Source: Microbacterium caowuchunii
GTDB lineage: Bacteria > Actinomycetota > Actinomycetes > Actinomycetales > Microbacteriaceae
Length of the DNA stretch: 64,000 nt
Reading direction: 5' to 3'
NCBI RefSeq assembly: GCF_008727755.1
Contig: NZ_CP044231.1
Location: 124,001-188,000 of the forward strand
Shown here piece by piece: positions 1 through 10,200 of the stretch. Every line of letters begins with the position of its first letter. Position 1 is the stretch's first letter. The translations under genes were made by a program, and so were the position numbers. Under the pieces are notes generated by a model, which was not told the DNA's origin, made no database searches, and worked only from the letters and a program-made list of their open reading frames with translations.

Positions 1-1
1 G

Positions 2-940
2 CCGGTGGGTGTGGTCGGCTTCGTCCTGGTGTGGCTGGTCGTCCCGCGACTCGAGACGCACGCGCATCGTTTCGATGTCGTGGGCGTCGTGCTCAGCGGC
101 CTCGGGCTCCTCCTCATCGTCTTCGGGCTGCAGGAGGGAAGCCACTACGAGTGGGGGACGGTCTTCGGCCCCATCACGATCTGGATGATCGTGACCTCGG
201 GGGTGCTGGTGCTCGGTTGCTTCGTCTGGCAGCAGTTCCGCACGCGCCGGGAACCGCTCGTGCCGATGGGGCTCTTCCGCGACCGCAACTTCGCCGTCGC
301 GAACATCGCCATCGCGGCGCTGGTGTTCAGCGTCGCGAGCGTGGCGCTGCCCTTGCAGTTCTATCTGCAGCTCGCGCGCGGTCTCACCCCGGCCGAGTCC
401 GGACTGCTGCTCGTGCCCATGGCGCTCGCCGCCGGGTTCCTCTCCCCGGTGGCCGGACGGATCCTGGACCGGACGGATGCGCGCTTCCTCCTCATCCCCG
501 GCATGCTCGCCTCCGCCGGCGCGCTGCTCTGGTACGCCTCCCTCATGGATGTCGACACCCCGACGTGGTGGATGCTGTTCCCGGCCGGGCTGATGGGGAT
601 GGGGCAGGCGGCGATGTGGGGACCCCTCGCCACGACGGCGACCCGGAACCTGCGGCCCCGCGATGCGGGCGCGGGGGCGGGGGTGTACAGCACGACCCGC
701 ACGATCGGCTCGGTCATCGGGACGGCCGCGATCGCCGCGCTCATGCAGGCGCGGCTCCAGGCGAACCTGCCGGGGGCGACGGGTGCCGAGTTCGCGGGGG
801 GTGTGCTGGCCCCCTCCGTCGCCGGACCGTTCGCGCAGGCGATGGCGCAGGCCGTGATCCTGCCCGCCGCCGCGACGCTCATCGGCCTGGTCGCGGTGCT
901 GTTCCTCCGGCGCCCCGCCGCCGGTGCCGCTGTGCGCTGA
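2..940 (+). CDS. DHA2-type MFS multidrug exporter, C-terminal part (partial)
   Basis: The frame is open from the left edge of the window, so the N-terminal part (about six membrane segments) lies outside. The visible 312 residues hold a run of hydrophobic helices with the PVGVVGF loop that precedes helix 7 in 14-helix DHA2 (EmrB/QacA) exporters, and end with RRPAAGAAVR. The family exports hydrophobic drugs or dyes using the proton gradient. The substrate cannot be read here. The stop overlaps the next gene by 17 bases. Confidence 0.85.
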   Translation, partial: PVGVVGFVLVWLVVPRLETHAHRFDVVGVVLSGLGLLLIVFGLQEGSHYEWGTVFGPITIWMIVTSGVLVLGCFVWQQFRTRREPLVPMGLFRDRNFAVANIAIAALVFSVASVALPLQFYLQLARGLTPAESGLLLVPMALAAGFLSPVAGRILDRTDARFLLIPGMLASAGALLWYASLMDVDTPTWWMLFPAGLMGMGQAAMWGPLATTATRNLRPRDAGAGAGVYSTTRTIGSVIGTAAIAALMQARLQANLPGATGAEFAGGVLAPSVAGPFAQAMAQAVILPAAATLIGLVAVLFLRRPAAGAAVR

Positions 941-1286
941 CCCCGCGTCCGGTTCCCACGCGGAGCTGCTCGTACGCGATATCGCCCGCCGTTGGTTGCA
1001 ACCCGAGCCGGACGAATGCCTCGCCTGCTACGTGTGGCGGATGCTGGAGGAGTTCGGCTGCGCGGGCACGCTGCGCTTCGCTGCCGGGTTCCGTGACGCG
1101 CGGATGCCGCGCGCGCGTGCGCTGGAGCGAAGACTGCAGGATGCGGGCGGCTTCTGCGACTGCGAGGTGCTGTACAACACGGTGCGCGAAGCGGTCCCGT
1201 TCCCCGACGACGCGCGCCCTGTCTGTCGGGGCGTCACGCCGCGTACGATCCAGCCGTGTGCGCTGTGGCGGACCCGGCGCTGGTGA
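924..1286 (+). CDS. DUF2695 family protein
   Basis: A 120-residue protein starting with GTG inside the end of the exporter gene. The central region ECLACYVWRMLEEFGC, TLRFA and GGFCDCEVLYN is the DUF2695 signature: a Cys-rich stretch (C34, C37, C47 and the CDC near residue 73) that could bind metal. Function is unknown. The last 25 residues look poorly conserved. Overlap with the upstream gene implies co-transcription with the exporter. The start is tentative because no strong ribosome binding site is visible. Confidence 0.65.
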   Translation: MPLCADPASGSHAELLVRDIARRWLQPEPDECLACYVWRMLEEFGCAGTLRFAAGFRDARMPRARALERRLQDAGGFCDCEVLYNTVREAVPFPDDARPVCRGVTPRTIQPCALWRTRRW

Positions 1287-1289
1287 GGG

Positions 1290-2561
1290 TCAGCCCTCGA
1301 CTACCCGCGCGGCGATGTCGGTACGGTGCTGCCCGCCCTCGAGCTCGATCCGGTCCATCGCCTGGTAGGCGCGATCGCGGGACTCGCGGAAGGTGGAACC
1401 CAGGGCGACGACGTTGAGCACCCGTCCGCCGGTGGCCACGAGGGTGCCGTCGCGTTCGGCTGTGGCTGCGTGCGCCAGGTGCACGCCCTCGACCGCCTCG
1501 GCCGCTTCCAGACCGGCGATCGTGCGTCCGGTGATCGGCGCGGCGGGGTACCCCTCGCTCGCGAGCACCACCGTGACGGCCGTCGCCTCGGCGAATGCCG
1601 GCCGCGGCTCCTGCTCGAGGGTCCCGGATGCCGCGGACAGCAGGAGCCGGGACAGCGGGTCGATCAGGCGAGGCAGGACGACCTGCGTCTCCGGGTCACC
1701 GAACCGGGCGTTGAACTCGATCACCTTGATTCCGCGATCGGTGAGGATGAGGCCCGCGTAGAGCAGCCCGATGAAGGGGGTGCCGTCCGCATCCAGCTGC
1801 CGGATCACCGGTTCCGCCACCGTCCGGGTGACGAGATCCACGAACTCTTCCTCCCCGCCGAAGCGTTCGCTCAGCCAGGGGAGGGGGGAGTATGCGCCCA
1901 TGCCGCCCGTGTTCGGGCCGTCGTCGCCGTCGCCGAGACGCTTGTAGTCCTGTGCCGGGCTGAGGGGACGCACGGTGTCGCCGTCGCTGAGGAAGAAGAG
2001 GGAGACCTCGGGGCCGTCGAGGAACTCCTCGACCAGCACCGGACCGCTCTGCAGGAAGCTCTCGGCATGTGCCAGGGCTGCATCCCGGTCCGGCGTGACG
2101 ATGACGCCCTTGCCCGCGGCGAGTCCGTCGGCCTTGACGACGTGCGGGGCGCCCAGGCTGGCGAGGGCTGCGGTCACCTCTTCGAGGGTGTGTGCGCGGA
2201 CAGCGCGACCGGTCGGCACGCCGGCGGACTCCATGATCCGCTTGGCGAAGGCCTTCGACCCCTCGAGCTGCGCGGCGGCTTTGCTCGGCCCGAAGGCGGG
2301 GATGCCTCGCTCGCGCAGGGCATCGGCGACGCCGGCGACGAGCGGGGCCTCCGGTCCGATGACGACCAGGTCGATCGCGTGCTCGCCCGCGAACACGGTG
2401 ACGGCGGCCGGGTCGTTCGGGTCGAGGTCGACGATGGTGGCGTCGCGCGCGATGCCGGCGTTCCCGGGGGCGGCGAAGACGTCGTGCGCCGTGTCCTCCG
2501 CCCGGAGCGCCAGGATGATGGCGTGCTCGCGCGCGCCCGAACCGAGGACCAGGATTCTCAC
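1290..2561 (-). CDS. purD: Phosphoribosylamine-glycine ligase (GARS)
   Basis: Full-length, 423 residues. It ligates glycine to 5-phosphoribosylamine with ATP, step 2 of purine synthesis, in the cytoplasm. The N-terminal Rossmann-like motif LGSGAREHA, GPEAPLV, the ATP-grasp segments VKADGLAAGKGVIV and EEFLDGPEVS, and the metal/ATP loop IEFNARFGDPETQ are all present, in family order. It starts with ATG. The next genes of this pathway in the window (purM, purF) are 11 kb away, so purD is not in an operon with them. Confidence 0.97.
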   Translation of the reverse strand: MRILVLGSGAREHAIILALRAEDTAHDVFAAPGNAGIARDATIVDLDPNDPAAVTVFAGEHAIDLVVIGPEAPLVAGVADALRERGIPAFGPSKAAAQLEGSKAFAKRIMESAGVPTGRAVRAHTLEEVTAALASLGAPHVVKADGLAAGKGVIVTPDRDAALAHAESFLQSGPVLVEEFLDGPEVSLFFLSDGDTVRPLSPAQDYKRLGDGDDGPNTGGMGAYSPLPWLSERFGGEEEFVDLVTRTVAEPVIRQLDADGTPFIGLLYAGLILTDRGIKVIEFNARFGDPETQVVLPRLIDPLSRLLLSAASGTLEQEPRPAFAEATAVTVVLASEGYPAAPITGRTIAGLEAAEAVEGVHLAHAATAERDGTLVATGGRVLNVVALGSTFRESRDRAYQAMDRIELEGGQHRTDIAARVVEG

Positions 2562-2651
2562 GCCGCCAGCCTAGCGACGCCGACCGCTCGGCGCCCGCCC
2601 GGCCTGCCTCTCCCGGCCCCGCCTGTCCGGCCATCCCCGCCTTCACCCCCG

Positions 2652-2720
2652 CACAACTCCTGCAGAACCGCGGATGAACCTCATCCGCTCGGCGCCGCGC
2701 ACCGATCTGCAGGAGTTGTG
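2652..2720. repeat. Nested inverted repeat between purD and the SCP_3 gene
   Basis: A perfect 15-base inverted repeat, CACAACTCCTGCAGA at 2652-2666 and its complement at 2706-2720, encloses a second hairpin, GCGGATGA (2670-2677) / TCATCCGC (2681-2688) with a 3-base loop. It lies between two divergently transcribed genes, so a terminator role is unlikely. It ends 19 bases before the SCP_3 start codon, so it could be an operator, a leader structure or a member of a dispersed intergenic repeat family. Confidence 0.8.
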
Positions 2721-2738
2721 TCGGGGTACCGTGGGGGC

Positions 2739-3095
2739 ATGGTCCGCCGAATCTCCACAGAGGACGGCCGGGCGGCTCTGGCGGCCGTCGCCGAGGCGGA
2801 CAAGCCCGCCCGCACCGACCTCGCGACCGCCGTGCGGTACCTGCTGCAGCTCCTGGTCGAGAAGGCTCCGGGGCAGACCGTGGAGGTGCGCGTGCCTCCC
2901 TTCGGCGCCGTCCAGGTGATCGAGGGACCCCGCCATACCCGTGGCACACCTCCCAACGTGGTCGAGACCGACCCGGCGACATGGGTCGCCCTCGCCACCG
3001 GGCGGACGGCGTGGTCGGATGCGGATGCCGACGGCCGCATCATGGCCTCCGGCACCCGTGCGGACATCTCGCACCTGCTTCCGCTGCGTCCCTGA
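2739..3095 (+). CDS. SCP_3 (bacterial sterol-carrier-like) protein
   Basis: A 118-residue protein. The segments VRYLLQLL, TVEVRVPPFGAVQ, the HTRGTPPNVVETDP centre and the ATWVALATGR / IMASGTRADIS tail match the small actinobacterial sterol-carrier-like family (SCP_3), which commonly lies beside purine genes. Its biochemical role is unknown. The ATG at 2739 was chosen because the conserved N-terminus begins there; the frame stays open far upstream only through high-GC sequence antisense to purD. Confidence 0.75.
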   Translation: MVRRISTEDGRAALAAVAEADKPARTDLATAVRYLLQLLVEKAPGQTVEVRVPPFGAVQVIEGPRHTRGTPPNVVETDPATWVALATGRTAWSDADADGRIMASGTRADISHLLPLRP

Positions 3096-3143
3096 CCGCG
3101 TCCCGGTTTTGTGTCCCCGCCCGGGGTGAAGTACCTTTGAGAA

Positions 3144-3161
3144 GGTTAGGCATTCCTAACC
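3144..3161. promoter_or_regulatory. IdeR/DtxR-like iron box upstream of the first HtaA gene
   Basis: GGTTAGG-CATT-CCTAACC is a perfect 7+4+7 palindrome resembling the IdeR/DtxR consensus (TTAGGTTAGSCTAACCTAA). It lies about 100 bases before the htaA start. Iron-loaded IdeR bound here would repress the htaA-hmuTUV operon when iron is plentiful. Confidence 0.8.
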
Positions 3162-3262
3162 CGTCCCGTGCACTGCCCGCGCGCAGCACCCGAACCGCGC
3201 CGCGACAATGTTGCGCTGATCGGTCGCGGGCTGCACGCCACTGTCTGCGAAGAGGTGCCCCC

Positions 3263-4171
3263 GTGTCCGAGCGGTTCGCCCGTCATCGTTCCTCCGCCCG
3301 TGTCGCCGCGGTCGTCGCGGCGCTCGCGCTCGCCGCCGCCCCCCTGCTCGGTGCCGCGCAGACGCCGGCCCGCGCCGCCTCGGCGGCCGTGGACCCCGGG
3401 GCGTGCACGATCGTCGACGGGACCCTCACCTGGGGCGTGAAGGAATCGTTCCGCTCCTACATCTCCGGGCGGATCGCCAACGGCTCCTGGGAGCCGATCG
3501 AGGGCGCGACGTACACGACCCCGGACTTCGGCTGGTCCGGCGCGACCGGCACGTTCGATCCCGCCACTCTCGCGGGCGACGCGCACTTCCCTGGCGGCGT
3601 GCGCTTCACCGGCCACGACGGCCTGCTCGAGACGACGATCACCGACCCCACCCTGAGCTTCCCCGGTGACGGCACGGCCGCCATCCTGATGGACATCTCC
3701 AGCCTGAGCATGGAAGACGCCCTGGCCGGGAACGCGGAGAACGTCCGTTCCGGGACGCAGGTGCCGCTGGTGGCGCTCGACCTCGCCGCCGCACCGCTGC
3801 AGGTCTCCGAGGATCAGACGGTCGTCACGGGGACCGCCGTCCCGGCCGCCATCACGGCGGAGGGGTTCGAGGCGTTCGGCAACTACGAGGCCGGCACCGG
3901 CTTCGACCCGGTGTCGTTCAGCCTGACCGTCGAGTGCGCCGCGGCCGAGCCCGAGCCGGAGCCCTCGGCCACGGACGAGGAGACGGTGGACGCCACCCCC
4001 GTTCCGATCTCCGCCGAGTCGGATGGCGACTTCGCCTGGGTGGGTGTCGTCGCCGGCGTCGTGGGCGTCGCCGTCGTGGCCGGCGTCGTCGTCTGGATCG
4101 TCCGCCGGAAGAGCCGTCCCGGCGGCGACTCGGGAAGCCCGGACACGACACCCGGAAGCGGTGCAGCCTGA
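3263..4171 (+). CDS. HtaA-domain heme-binding membrane protein
   Basis: 302 residues from a GTG start, preceded by the iron box. Residues 1-40 form a signal peptide ending in Ala-rich sequence (PARAAS). A single HtaA domain (about 46-230) opens with the typical TLTWGVKESFRSYISG motif and ends with DPVSFSLTVEC. An acidic Pro/Glu linker, a membrane helix at about 259-280 and a basic RRK stop-transfer follow. HtaA domains bind heme at the cell surface and pass it to HmuT. The stop overlaps the hmuT start (TGATG), so the two are translationally coupled. This arrangement resembles HtaB/HtaC of corynebacteria. Confidence 0.9.
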   Translation: MSERFARHRSSARVAAVVAALALAAAPLLGAAQTPARAASAAVDPGACTIVDGTLTWGVKESFRSYISGRIANGSWEPIEGATYTTPDFGWSGATGTFDPATLAGDAHFPGGVRFTGHDGLLETTITDPTLSFPGDGTAAILMDISSLSMEDALAGNAENVRSGTQVPLVALDLAAAPLQVSEDQTVVTGTAVPAAITAEGFEAFGNYEAGTGFDPVSFSLTVECAAAEPEPEPSATDEETVDATPVPISAESDGDFAWVGVVAGVVGVAVVAGVVVWIVRRKSRPGGDSGSPDTTPGSGAA

Positions 4172-5283
4172 TGCGTTCGGTCCGGATGCTGGCGCTCCTC
4201 GCGGTGTCGGCGCTGCTCGTCAGCGGGTGTGCCGCGTCGTCTGCAGCGTCGGACACCGCCGCGGTGACCGTGGCTGATCGCGCGCCGCTCGATCAGATCG
4301 AGGTCCTCGACGACCCGCGCGCCTACGTCGGGGAGTCGACCGCGGTCATGGCCGACGCGGTCGTGGAGCCGGTCATGAGCGACCCGGCGCAGAGCCTGCC
4401 CGCCACGGTCGTCTCGCACGACCGCGGCGGCGACGTCGAGGTCGAGGTCGTCGACACCTCCCGCGTGGTGGCCATGGACATGGCCGGCTCGATCGCGGCG
4501 ACCGTGTGGGGTCTCGGCTTCGGCGACACCCTCGTCGGGGTGGACCAGACGACGACCTTCCCCGGGACCGAGCACCTCCCCGTTGTCACCGGAAGCGGGC
4601 ACACCGTCAACGCCGAGGCCGTGATCGACCTGCGCCCCACCCTCGTCATCACGGATGGCGGGATCGGTCCGCGCGATGTCGTCGAGCAGCTGCGCGACGT
4701 CGGCATCACGGTCGTGTTCGTCGAGAACGAGCCCTCGTTCGAGGGGGCCGTCCACTTGGCCCACGAGGTCGCCGCCGTGTTCGGTGCCCCGGAGGCGGGC
4801 GACCTCCTGGCGGAGCGCGTCTCGACGGACCTCGCCGTCACCCTGGCCCAGATCGAGGCCATCGCGCCCGCCGAACCCGGTGACAGGCTGCGCATGCTCT
4901 TCCTCTACCTGCGCGGCACCGCCGGGGTCTACTACCTCTTCGGCGAGGAATCGGGCGCCGACGAGCTCATCGAGGGCCTGGGCGGTATCGACGTGGCGGG
5001 CGAGCTCGGCTGGGACGGGATGAAGCCGATGACGGATGAGGCGATGATCGCCGCCGATCCGGATCTGATCCTGGTGATGTCGCACGGGTTCACCTCCGTC
5101 GGCGGGGTGGACGGACTGCTCGAGGACAAGCCCGCGATCGCCTTGACGACCGCGGGGGAGCACCGTCGGTTCGTGGACATGAACGACGGGCAGGTGCTCT
5201 CGTTCGGTCCACGTTCGGCGCTGGTGCTGGACGCCCTCGCCCGCGCCATCTACGCCCCGGAGTCGTCCGGGCCGACCTCGTGA
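4171..5283 (+). CDS. hmuT: Heme ABC transporter substrate-binding lipoprotein
   Basis: 370 residues. The signal peptide ends in the lipobox LLVSGC with Cys20 as the lipid attachment site. The body is a periplasmic-binding-protein fold of the FecB/HmuT type (SRVVAMDMAGSIAATVWGLG; ALVLDALARAIY near the end). It should bind heme outside the membrane and deliver it to HmuUV. The segment of about 65 residues between Cys20 and the conserved SRVVAMD start is longer than in many homologues. Overlaps hmuU by four bases (GTGA). Confidence 0.92.
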   Translation: MRSVRMLALLAVSALLVSGCAASSAASDTAAVTVADRAPLDQIEVLDDPRAYVGESTAVMADAVVEPVMSDPAQSLPATVVSHDRGGDVEVEVVDTSRVVAMDMAGSIAATVWGLGFGDTLVGVDQTTTFPGTEHLPVVTGSGHTVNAEAVIDLRPTLVITDGGIGPRDVVEQLRDVGITVVFVENEPSFEGAVHLAHEVAAVFGAPEAGDLLAERVSTDLAVTLAQIEAIAPAEPGDRLRMLFLYLRGTAGVYYLFGEESGADELIEGLGGIDVAGELGWDGMKPMTDEAMIAADPDLILVMSHGFTSVGGVDGLLEDKPAIALTTAGEHRRFVDMNDGQVLSFGPRSALVLDALARAIYAPESSGPTS

Positions 5284-6350
5284 GTACGGTGGCGCCCACC
5301 GGCGGTGCACGCACCGGCCGCCGACGCCGGCTCGCGGTCTATGCGGGCGGTGTCGTGCTCCTGGCGATCGGGGTGGGGCTCTCTGCGGGGCTCGGGCAGG
5401 TGGCGATCGCACCGACCGAGGTGATCGGATCGCTGCTGCGTGCGGTGGGCATCGACACCGCGTGGGCGCCGACCGATCCGATCGTCGAGCAGACCCTGTG
5501 GAAGATCCGCTTCCCCCGGATCGCGATGTCCCTGCTGGTCGGTGCGCTGCTGGCCGTCGCCGGTGCCGTCATGCAGGCCATCTTCGGCAATCCGCTGGCG
5601 GAGCCCGGTGTCGTCGGCGTCTCATCGGGTGCGGCGCTGGGCGCGGCGCTCGCGATCACGTTCGGCCTGACCCTCTTCGGTTCCTGGACCACCGCCCTCC
5701 TCGCCTTCGCGGGTGGCCTGGGCGCGACGCTCATCGTCTACGGAGCGGCGCGTTCACAGGGGCGCACGGAATCGGTGACCCTGATCCTGACCGGTATCGC
5801 GGTGAACGCGTTCGGCGGGGCGGGTCTCGCCATCCTCATGTTCCTGGGCGACAACGCCTCCCGCGAGCAGATCGTGTTCTGGCAGCTGGGCTCCATGAAC
5901 GCGTCGCGCTGGCAGGAGGTCGGGCTCGTGACGGTCGTCGGCCTCGCCGCCTTCGCCGTCACCATCGTGCTCGCGCGACGCTACGACCTGCTGGCGCTCG
6001 GCGACCGCACCGCGACCCATCTCGGCGTGAACGTGGAACGCCTCCGCATCCTCTCGATCGTTCTGGTGGCGCTGCTCACCGGGGTCGCCGTGGCCTTCGT
6101 CGGGATCATCTCCTTCGTGGGTCTGGTCGTGCCGCATCTCGTGCGGATGCTGATCGGTCCCGCCAACCGGCCGCTGATCATCGCGTCGTTCCTCGGGGGA
6201 GGGGCGCTGCTCGTCTTCGCGGACGTGCTGGCGCGGACCCTCATGCCGTCCGCGGACCTGCCGATCGGCATCCTGACCTCGCTCATCGGCGGTCCCTTCT
6301 TCTACTGGCTCATCCGCAGGACGCGGCGCCGGGCGGGGGGCTGGTCGTGA
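5280..6350 (+). CDS. hmuU: Heme ABC transporter permease (FecCD family)
   Basis: 356 residues with about ten hydrophobic helices. FecCD landmarks are clear: RFPRIAMSLLVGALLAVAGAVMQ, NPLAEPGVVGVSSGA, and FVGIISFVGLVVPHLVR. It forms the membrane channel for heme import with HmuV and receives substrate from HmuT. GTG start overlapping the hmuT stop; its own stop overlaps hmuV, so the three genes form a tightly coupled unit. Confidence 0.94.
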   Translation: MSTVAPTGGARTGRRRRLAVYAGGVVLLAIGVGLSAGLGQVAIAPTEVIGSLLRAVGIDTAWAPTDPIVEQTLWKIRFPRIAMSLLVGALLAVAGAVMQAIFGNPLAEPGVVGVSSGAALGAALAITFGLTLFGSWTTALLAFAGGLGATLIVYGAARSQGRTESVTLILTGIAVNAFGGAGLAILMFLGDNASREQIVFWQLGSMNASRWQEVGLVTVVGLAAFAVTIVLARRYDLLALGDRTATHLGVNVERLRILSIVLVALLTGVAVAFVGIISFVGLVVPHLVRMLIGPANRPLIIASFLGGGALLVFADVLARTLMPSADLPIGILTSLIGGPFFYWLIRRTRRRAGGWS

Positions 6351-7132
6351 ACGGGGATGCGGAGACGGCGTTCGCGCTGGAGGGCGTCGGCTACCGGATC
6401 GGCGCGGTCGAGATCCTCCAGGACGTGAGCTTCGAGGTCGGGTACGGCCGGGTGCTCGCCCTGGTGGGCCCGAACGGCGCCGGCAAGTCCACTCTCCTGG
6501 GACTGCTCACCGGCGATGCCACGGCCACCAGCGGGACGGTGACCCTGGAGGGGCGTCCGCTGTCGGAGTTCCGCAGCAGCGACCTGTCCCGTCGGCGCGC
6601 CGTCCTGCTGCAGGACAACCAGGTCTCCTTCGCGTACACGGCGTACGAGGTCGTGGAGATGGGTCGCGCGCCGTGGATCGGATACGACCACGGTGACGAC
6701 GAGCGGGCGATCCGCGCCTCACTCGAGCGTGCGGACGTCGCGCATCTCGCGACGCGGGTGTTCTCGTCGCTCTCCGGCGGCGAGCGGGCCCGCGTCTCCC
6801 TGGCGCGCGTGCTGGCCCAGGACACGCCGATCGTCATGCTCGACGAACCCACGGCGGCGCTGGATCTGCGTCACCAGGAGGACGTCCTCCGCATCGCTCG
6901 GGAGCTTGCGGCCCGGGGACGGGCGGTGATCGTCGTGCTCCACGACCTGTCGCTGGCAGCGGCCTACGCCGACGACGTCGCCATGCTGGCCGGCGGACGT
7001 CTGCAGGCATTCGGTGCGCCCGAGGACGTGCTCACCGAGCAGCGGGTGGCGGAGGTCTACGGCACGCCGGTGCGGGTGCTGGCCGATCCGGACACGGGTC
7101 GCCCCATCGTCCTGCCGCGGCGCTCGCGCTGA
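6347..7132 (+). CDS. hmuV: Heme ABC transporter ATP-binding protein
   Basis: 261 residues. Walker A GPNGAGKST at 41-49, a Q-loop (LLQDNQ), signature LSGGE, Walker B VMLDEPTAALD and the switch His in VLHDLS are all intact. It powers HmuU. GTG start overlapping the hmuU stop by three bases. Last gene of the first iron-regulated unit; the next IdeR-like box follows 32 bases after the stop. Confidence 0.95.
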   Translation: MNGDAETAFALEGVGYRIGAVEILQDVSFEVGYGRVLALVGPNGAGKSTLLGLLTGDATATSGTVTLEGRPLSEFRSSDLSRRRAVLLQDNQVSFAYTAYEVVEMGRAPWIGYDHGDDERAIRASLERADVAHLATRVFSSLSGGERARVSLARVLAQDTPIVMLDEPTAALDLRHQEDVLRIARELAARGRAVIVVLHDLSLAAAYADDVAMLAGGRLQAFGAPEDVLTEQRVAEVYGTPVRVLADPDTGRPIVLPRRSR

Positions 7133-7164
7133 CCCCAGCCGACACGATTCACAGTTCGCCCTCA

Positions 7165-7182
7165 GGTAAGGCTAGGCTTACC
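7165..7182. promoter_or_regulatory. IdeR/DtxR-like iron box upstream of the large HtaA protein
   Basis: GGTAAG-GCTAGG-CTTACC, with 6-base perfect arms, fits the IdeR/DtxR site type. It lies 73 bases before the chosen start of the large HtaA protein. An upstream in-frame ATG at 7184 directly abuts this palindrome and is therefore unlikely to be the start. Confidence 0.78.
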
Positions 7183-7255
7183 AATGGTCGACATCCGACG
7201 GCCCCACTTTCCGCATCGCGCCGCGATGCGATCGGCTCTTCCGAGGAGTACACCC

Positions 7256-10200
7256 GTGCAGAAAACCAGGAGGGCCTCGCTCCGGCGAGTGCTCGCGAGC
7301 GTGCTGACCGGCGCGCTGATCGCTTCAGGAGCGGCCCTCGGGGTCGCCATTCCCGCCTCGGCCGCAGACGGCGGTACGGCAACGCTGAGCTGGGGTGTGC
7401 GCGACAGCTGGCGCAACTACATCTCCAGCCCGATCGCCGCCGGGACGATCACGAGCTCCTCGCCGACGACGATCGGCGCCGATGGTGTGGCCAACTGGAG
7501 CTCCGGCTCCGGCACACTGAGCGAGAACCGCACGGGATCCGTGAGCTTCAGCGGCAACGCGCGCTACCTGGGCCACCAGGGCGCGCTCGATCTGACGACT
7601 TCCAATGCCCGCGTCGAGATCACCAGCGCCACCTCGGCCACGGTCTACTTCGATGTGACGAGCGCCCCGTACAACAATTTCCCGGCGACCAACGTCACCG
7701 GGATGCCCTTCGCCACGTTCACGCTCAGCGCCCCCAGCATCAACGGCGACGTCGCGACCTGGACGACCGGGCGGGGCGTACTGACCGCGCAGGCGCTCGC
7801 TGTTTTCGGCGGGTTGTACAACGCAGATCCGTATGCGGACCCGATGACCTTCTCGGCGCCGTTCACCATCCCGGTCACCGCCACCTCGACGACCCTCACG
7901 GCCAGCCCCTCGGGTACCGCCACGGCGGGAGATCCCGTTCAGCTGACCGCTGCGGTGACGCCCGCCGTCGACGGCTCCATGGAGTTCTTCGACGGCACGA
8001 CCTCTCTCGGTACGGCGGCGGTCGTCAACGGCTCGGCGCAGCTCTCGACCTCCGCGCTCGCGGTCGGCTCCCACCAGCTCAGCGCGACGTTCACCCCTTC
8101 GGCCGCAACGTACTCACCCTCGTCCGCCGCCGCACTCGCCTATGTCATCACGGCGGTACCGGCGCCGGATGCGGACAGCACCGAAACCGTGCTCACCGTT
8201 TCGCCCGCGACCCGTGCGCCGAAGGGCGAGTCGGTCACGCTCGATGCGTCCGTCACGAACAGCGAAGGGGCCGAGGCTCCCGTCGGTAGTGTCAGGTTCT
8301 TCAGCATCGCAGCGGGGGGCGCAGAGCGCACTCTGCTCGGCGAGACCCCGGTCGCGAATGGCTCAGCGGCCTTCACCTCGACGAACCTCGCCGCGGGCGG
8401 TCACAGCTTCGTCGCGGAGTTCGTCCCCGCAACCAGCGCGTTCGAAGGATCAGCCTCGGCGGCATCCGGCAACTACGGCATCGTCGACCTGGCCGTTCCC
8501 GCCGCCTGCACCCCCGGACCGGGCTCCGCCACGAGCGGCACCGAAGCATCGGCGACCTGGAAGTTCTCGGAGTACAGCTACGCCGGGTACAACCAGTGGA
8601 AGAAGACGGCCACGGGCGACATCGGCGTCTCCGGCAGCGACTTCGTCTTCTCCGGTGGAGAGGTCACGGCTGACGCACACTGCGCCTCGATCGTCTTCGA
8701 CGGCTCGTTCAAGATCGAGCCGCACGCGGGCGTGTGGATGGAGTTCACCAACCCGGTGCTGCGCGTGACTGCCGCCGGTGCGGGTGTCTGGACCGCTGAC
8801 GTCACCACCAGCTCGAACGCCACCGCGCAGAACCTGCCGATCGGCGCCTTCAGCGGAGCCACAGGCTTCGGCCCGGGCAACGTGTTCGACGGGTCCGTGA
8901 CCTTCGCGTACGCCGGCACGGTCGCACAGGGCACGTGGAACAAGGACTACGCCAACGCGTGGCCGAACGCCCTCATCTGGAACACACCCGCAAGCATCCA
9001 GGCGTACTTCTACCAGTCCGGCCCCTCCGCAGCGAACCTGCAGAAGCCGGCGTCCCCCCTGAACCTCGAGTTCGAATGGCCGGCGACCACGGAGACCACG
9101 CTCGCCGTTGCACCCGCGACTCGAACCGAGCTCGGGAATTCGGTGACCCTCACCGCATCCGTGGTCCCGGCGCAGGCCCAGGGAACCGTTGAGTTCTTCG
9201 GCACCTCCGTCGTCACCGGCACCACGATCTCGCTCGGGTCCGCGGACGTGATCGACGGCGCCGCCACCTTCTCGACCGCGACGTTGCCGGCCGGCGGACA
9301 CGGTCTTGAGGCCGTCTTCACCTCCTCGAACGGCTACGACGGCTCGACCGGGACCTACGAGACGACGAGCCGCGGGACCACCACGCCCGCGTACTACGGC
9401 ATCGTCGACCCCGCCGTACAGACCGTGGCGGCGCCGACGACCGGCGAGCGTGTCAGCAACGTATCGGCGACGTGGGGATGGTCGGCATACTCCGACGACT
9501 GGACCAAGATCGTCAGCGGAAACGTCACGCTCGACGGTGAGGACTTCGTCCTCACCGGAGGCACCGGCATCGTCACCGCGGATGCCGCGGTCATCGACTT
9601 CACCGGCACGATGCGCGTCGAGGCGTACGCCACGTTCTTCCCCGCCAACGGTCAGTGGATCGAGCTCGTGGACCCGATGCTCACGATCGCGGACGGCCGT
9701 GGCACATGGACGGCCGGCGTCCGCTCCGGAATCGGCGACTACACGCCTTCGCCCACCGAGGAACTGGTCATCGCGACGATCGCCGCCGCCGACGTTCCCG
9801 ACTTCTCTGCAGCGTCCGTCGACGAGTCGCTCACGTTCGACTACGCCGGGACGACCGCGGCGGGCACCTGGGCGACCAGCGCCTCGGGGGTGGGCTTCAC
9901 CGACGCGTGGACGAACGAATTCGTCCTGGCGCTGCCGGCCGAGATCAAGTCCTTCTACTACGCCAGCGGCGCCGGCGGAGACGTCCGTAAGAGCCCGGCG
10001 GCTCTCAAGGTCGCCTGGACCGAGCCGACCCCGGCGGCGACCGTGCTGAACGGGCACGCCAGCGTCGTCCAGGGTGGAGTGCTGCAGATCTCCGGGTCGG
10101 GCTTCCGCGATAAGACTTCGGTCACCGCGGTCATCCACTCGGACCCGATCACGATCGGCACGCAGGTGGCCGACGCCTCCGGCTCGGTGTCGTACCGTTG

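Noticed and set aside
1326..2738. N-terminal extension of the SCP_3 protein
   Set aside because: The upstream open frame is antisense to purD; the conserved protein begins at 2739.
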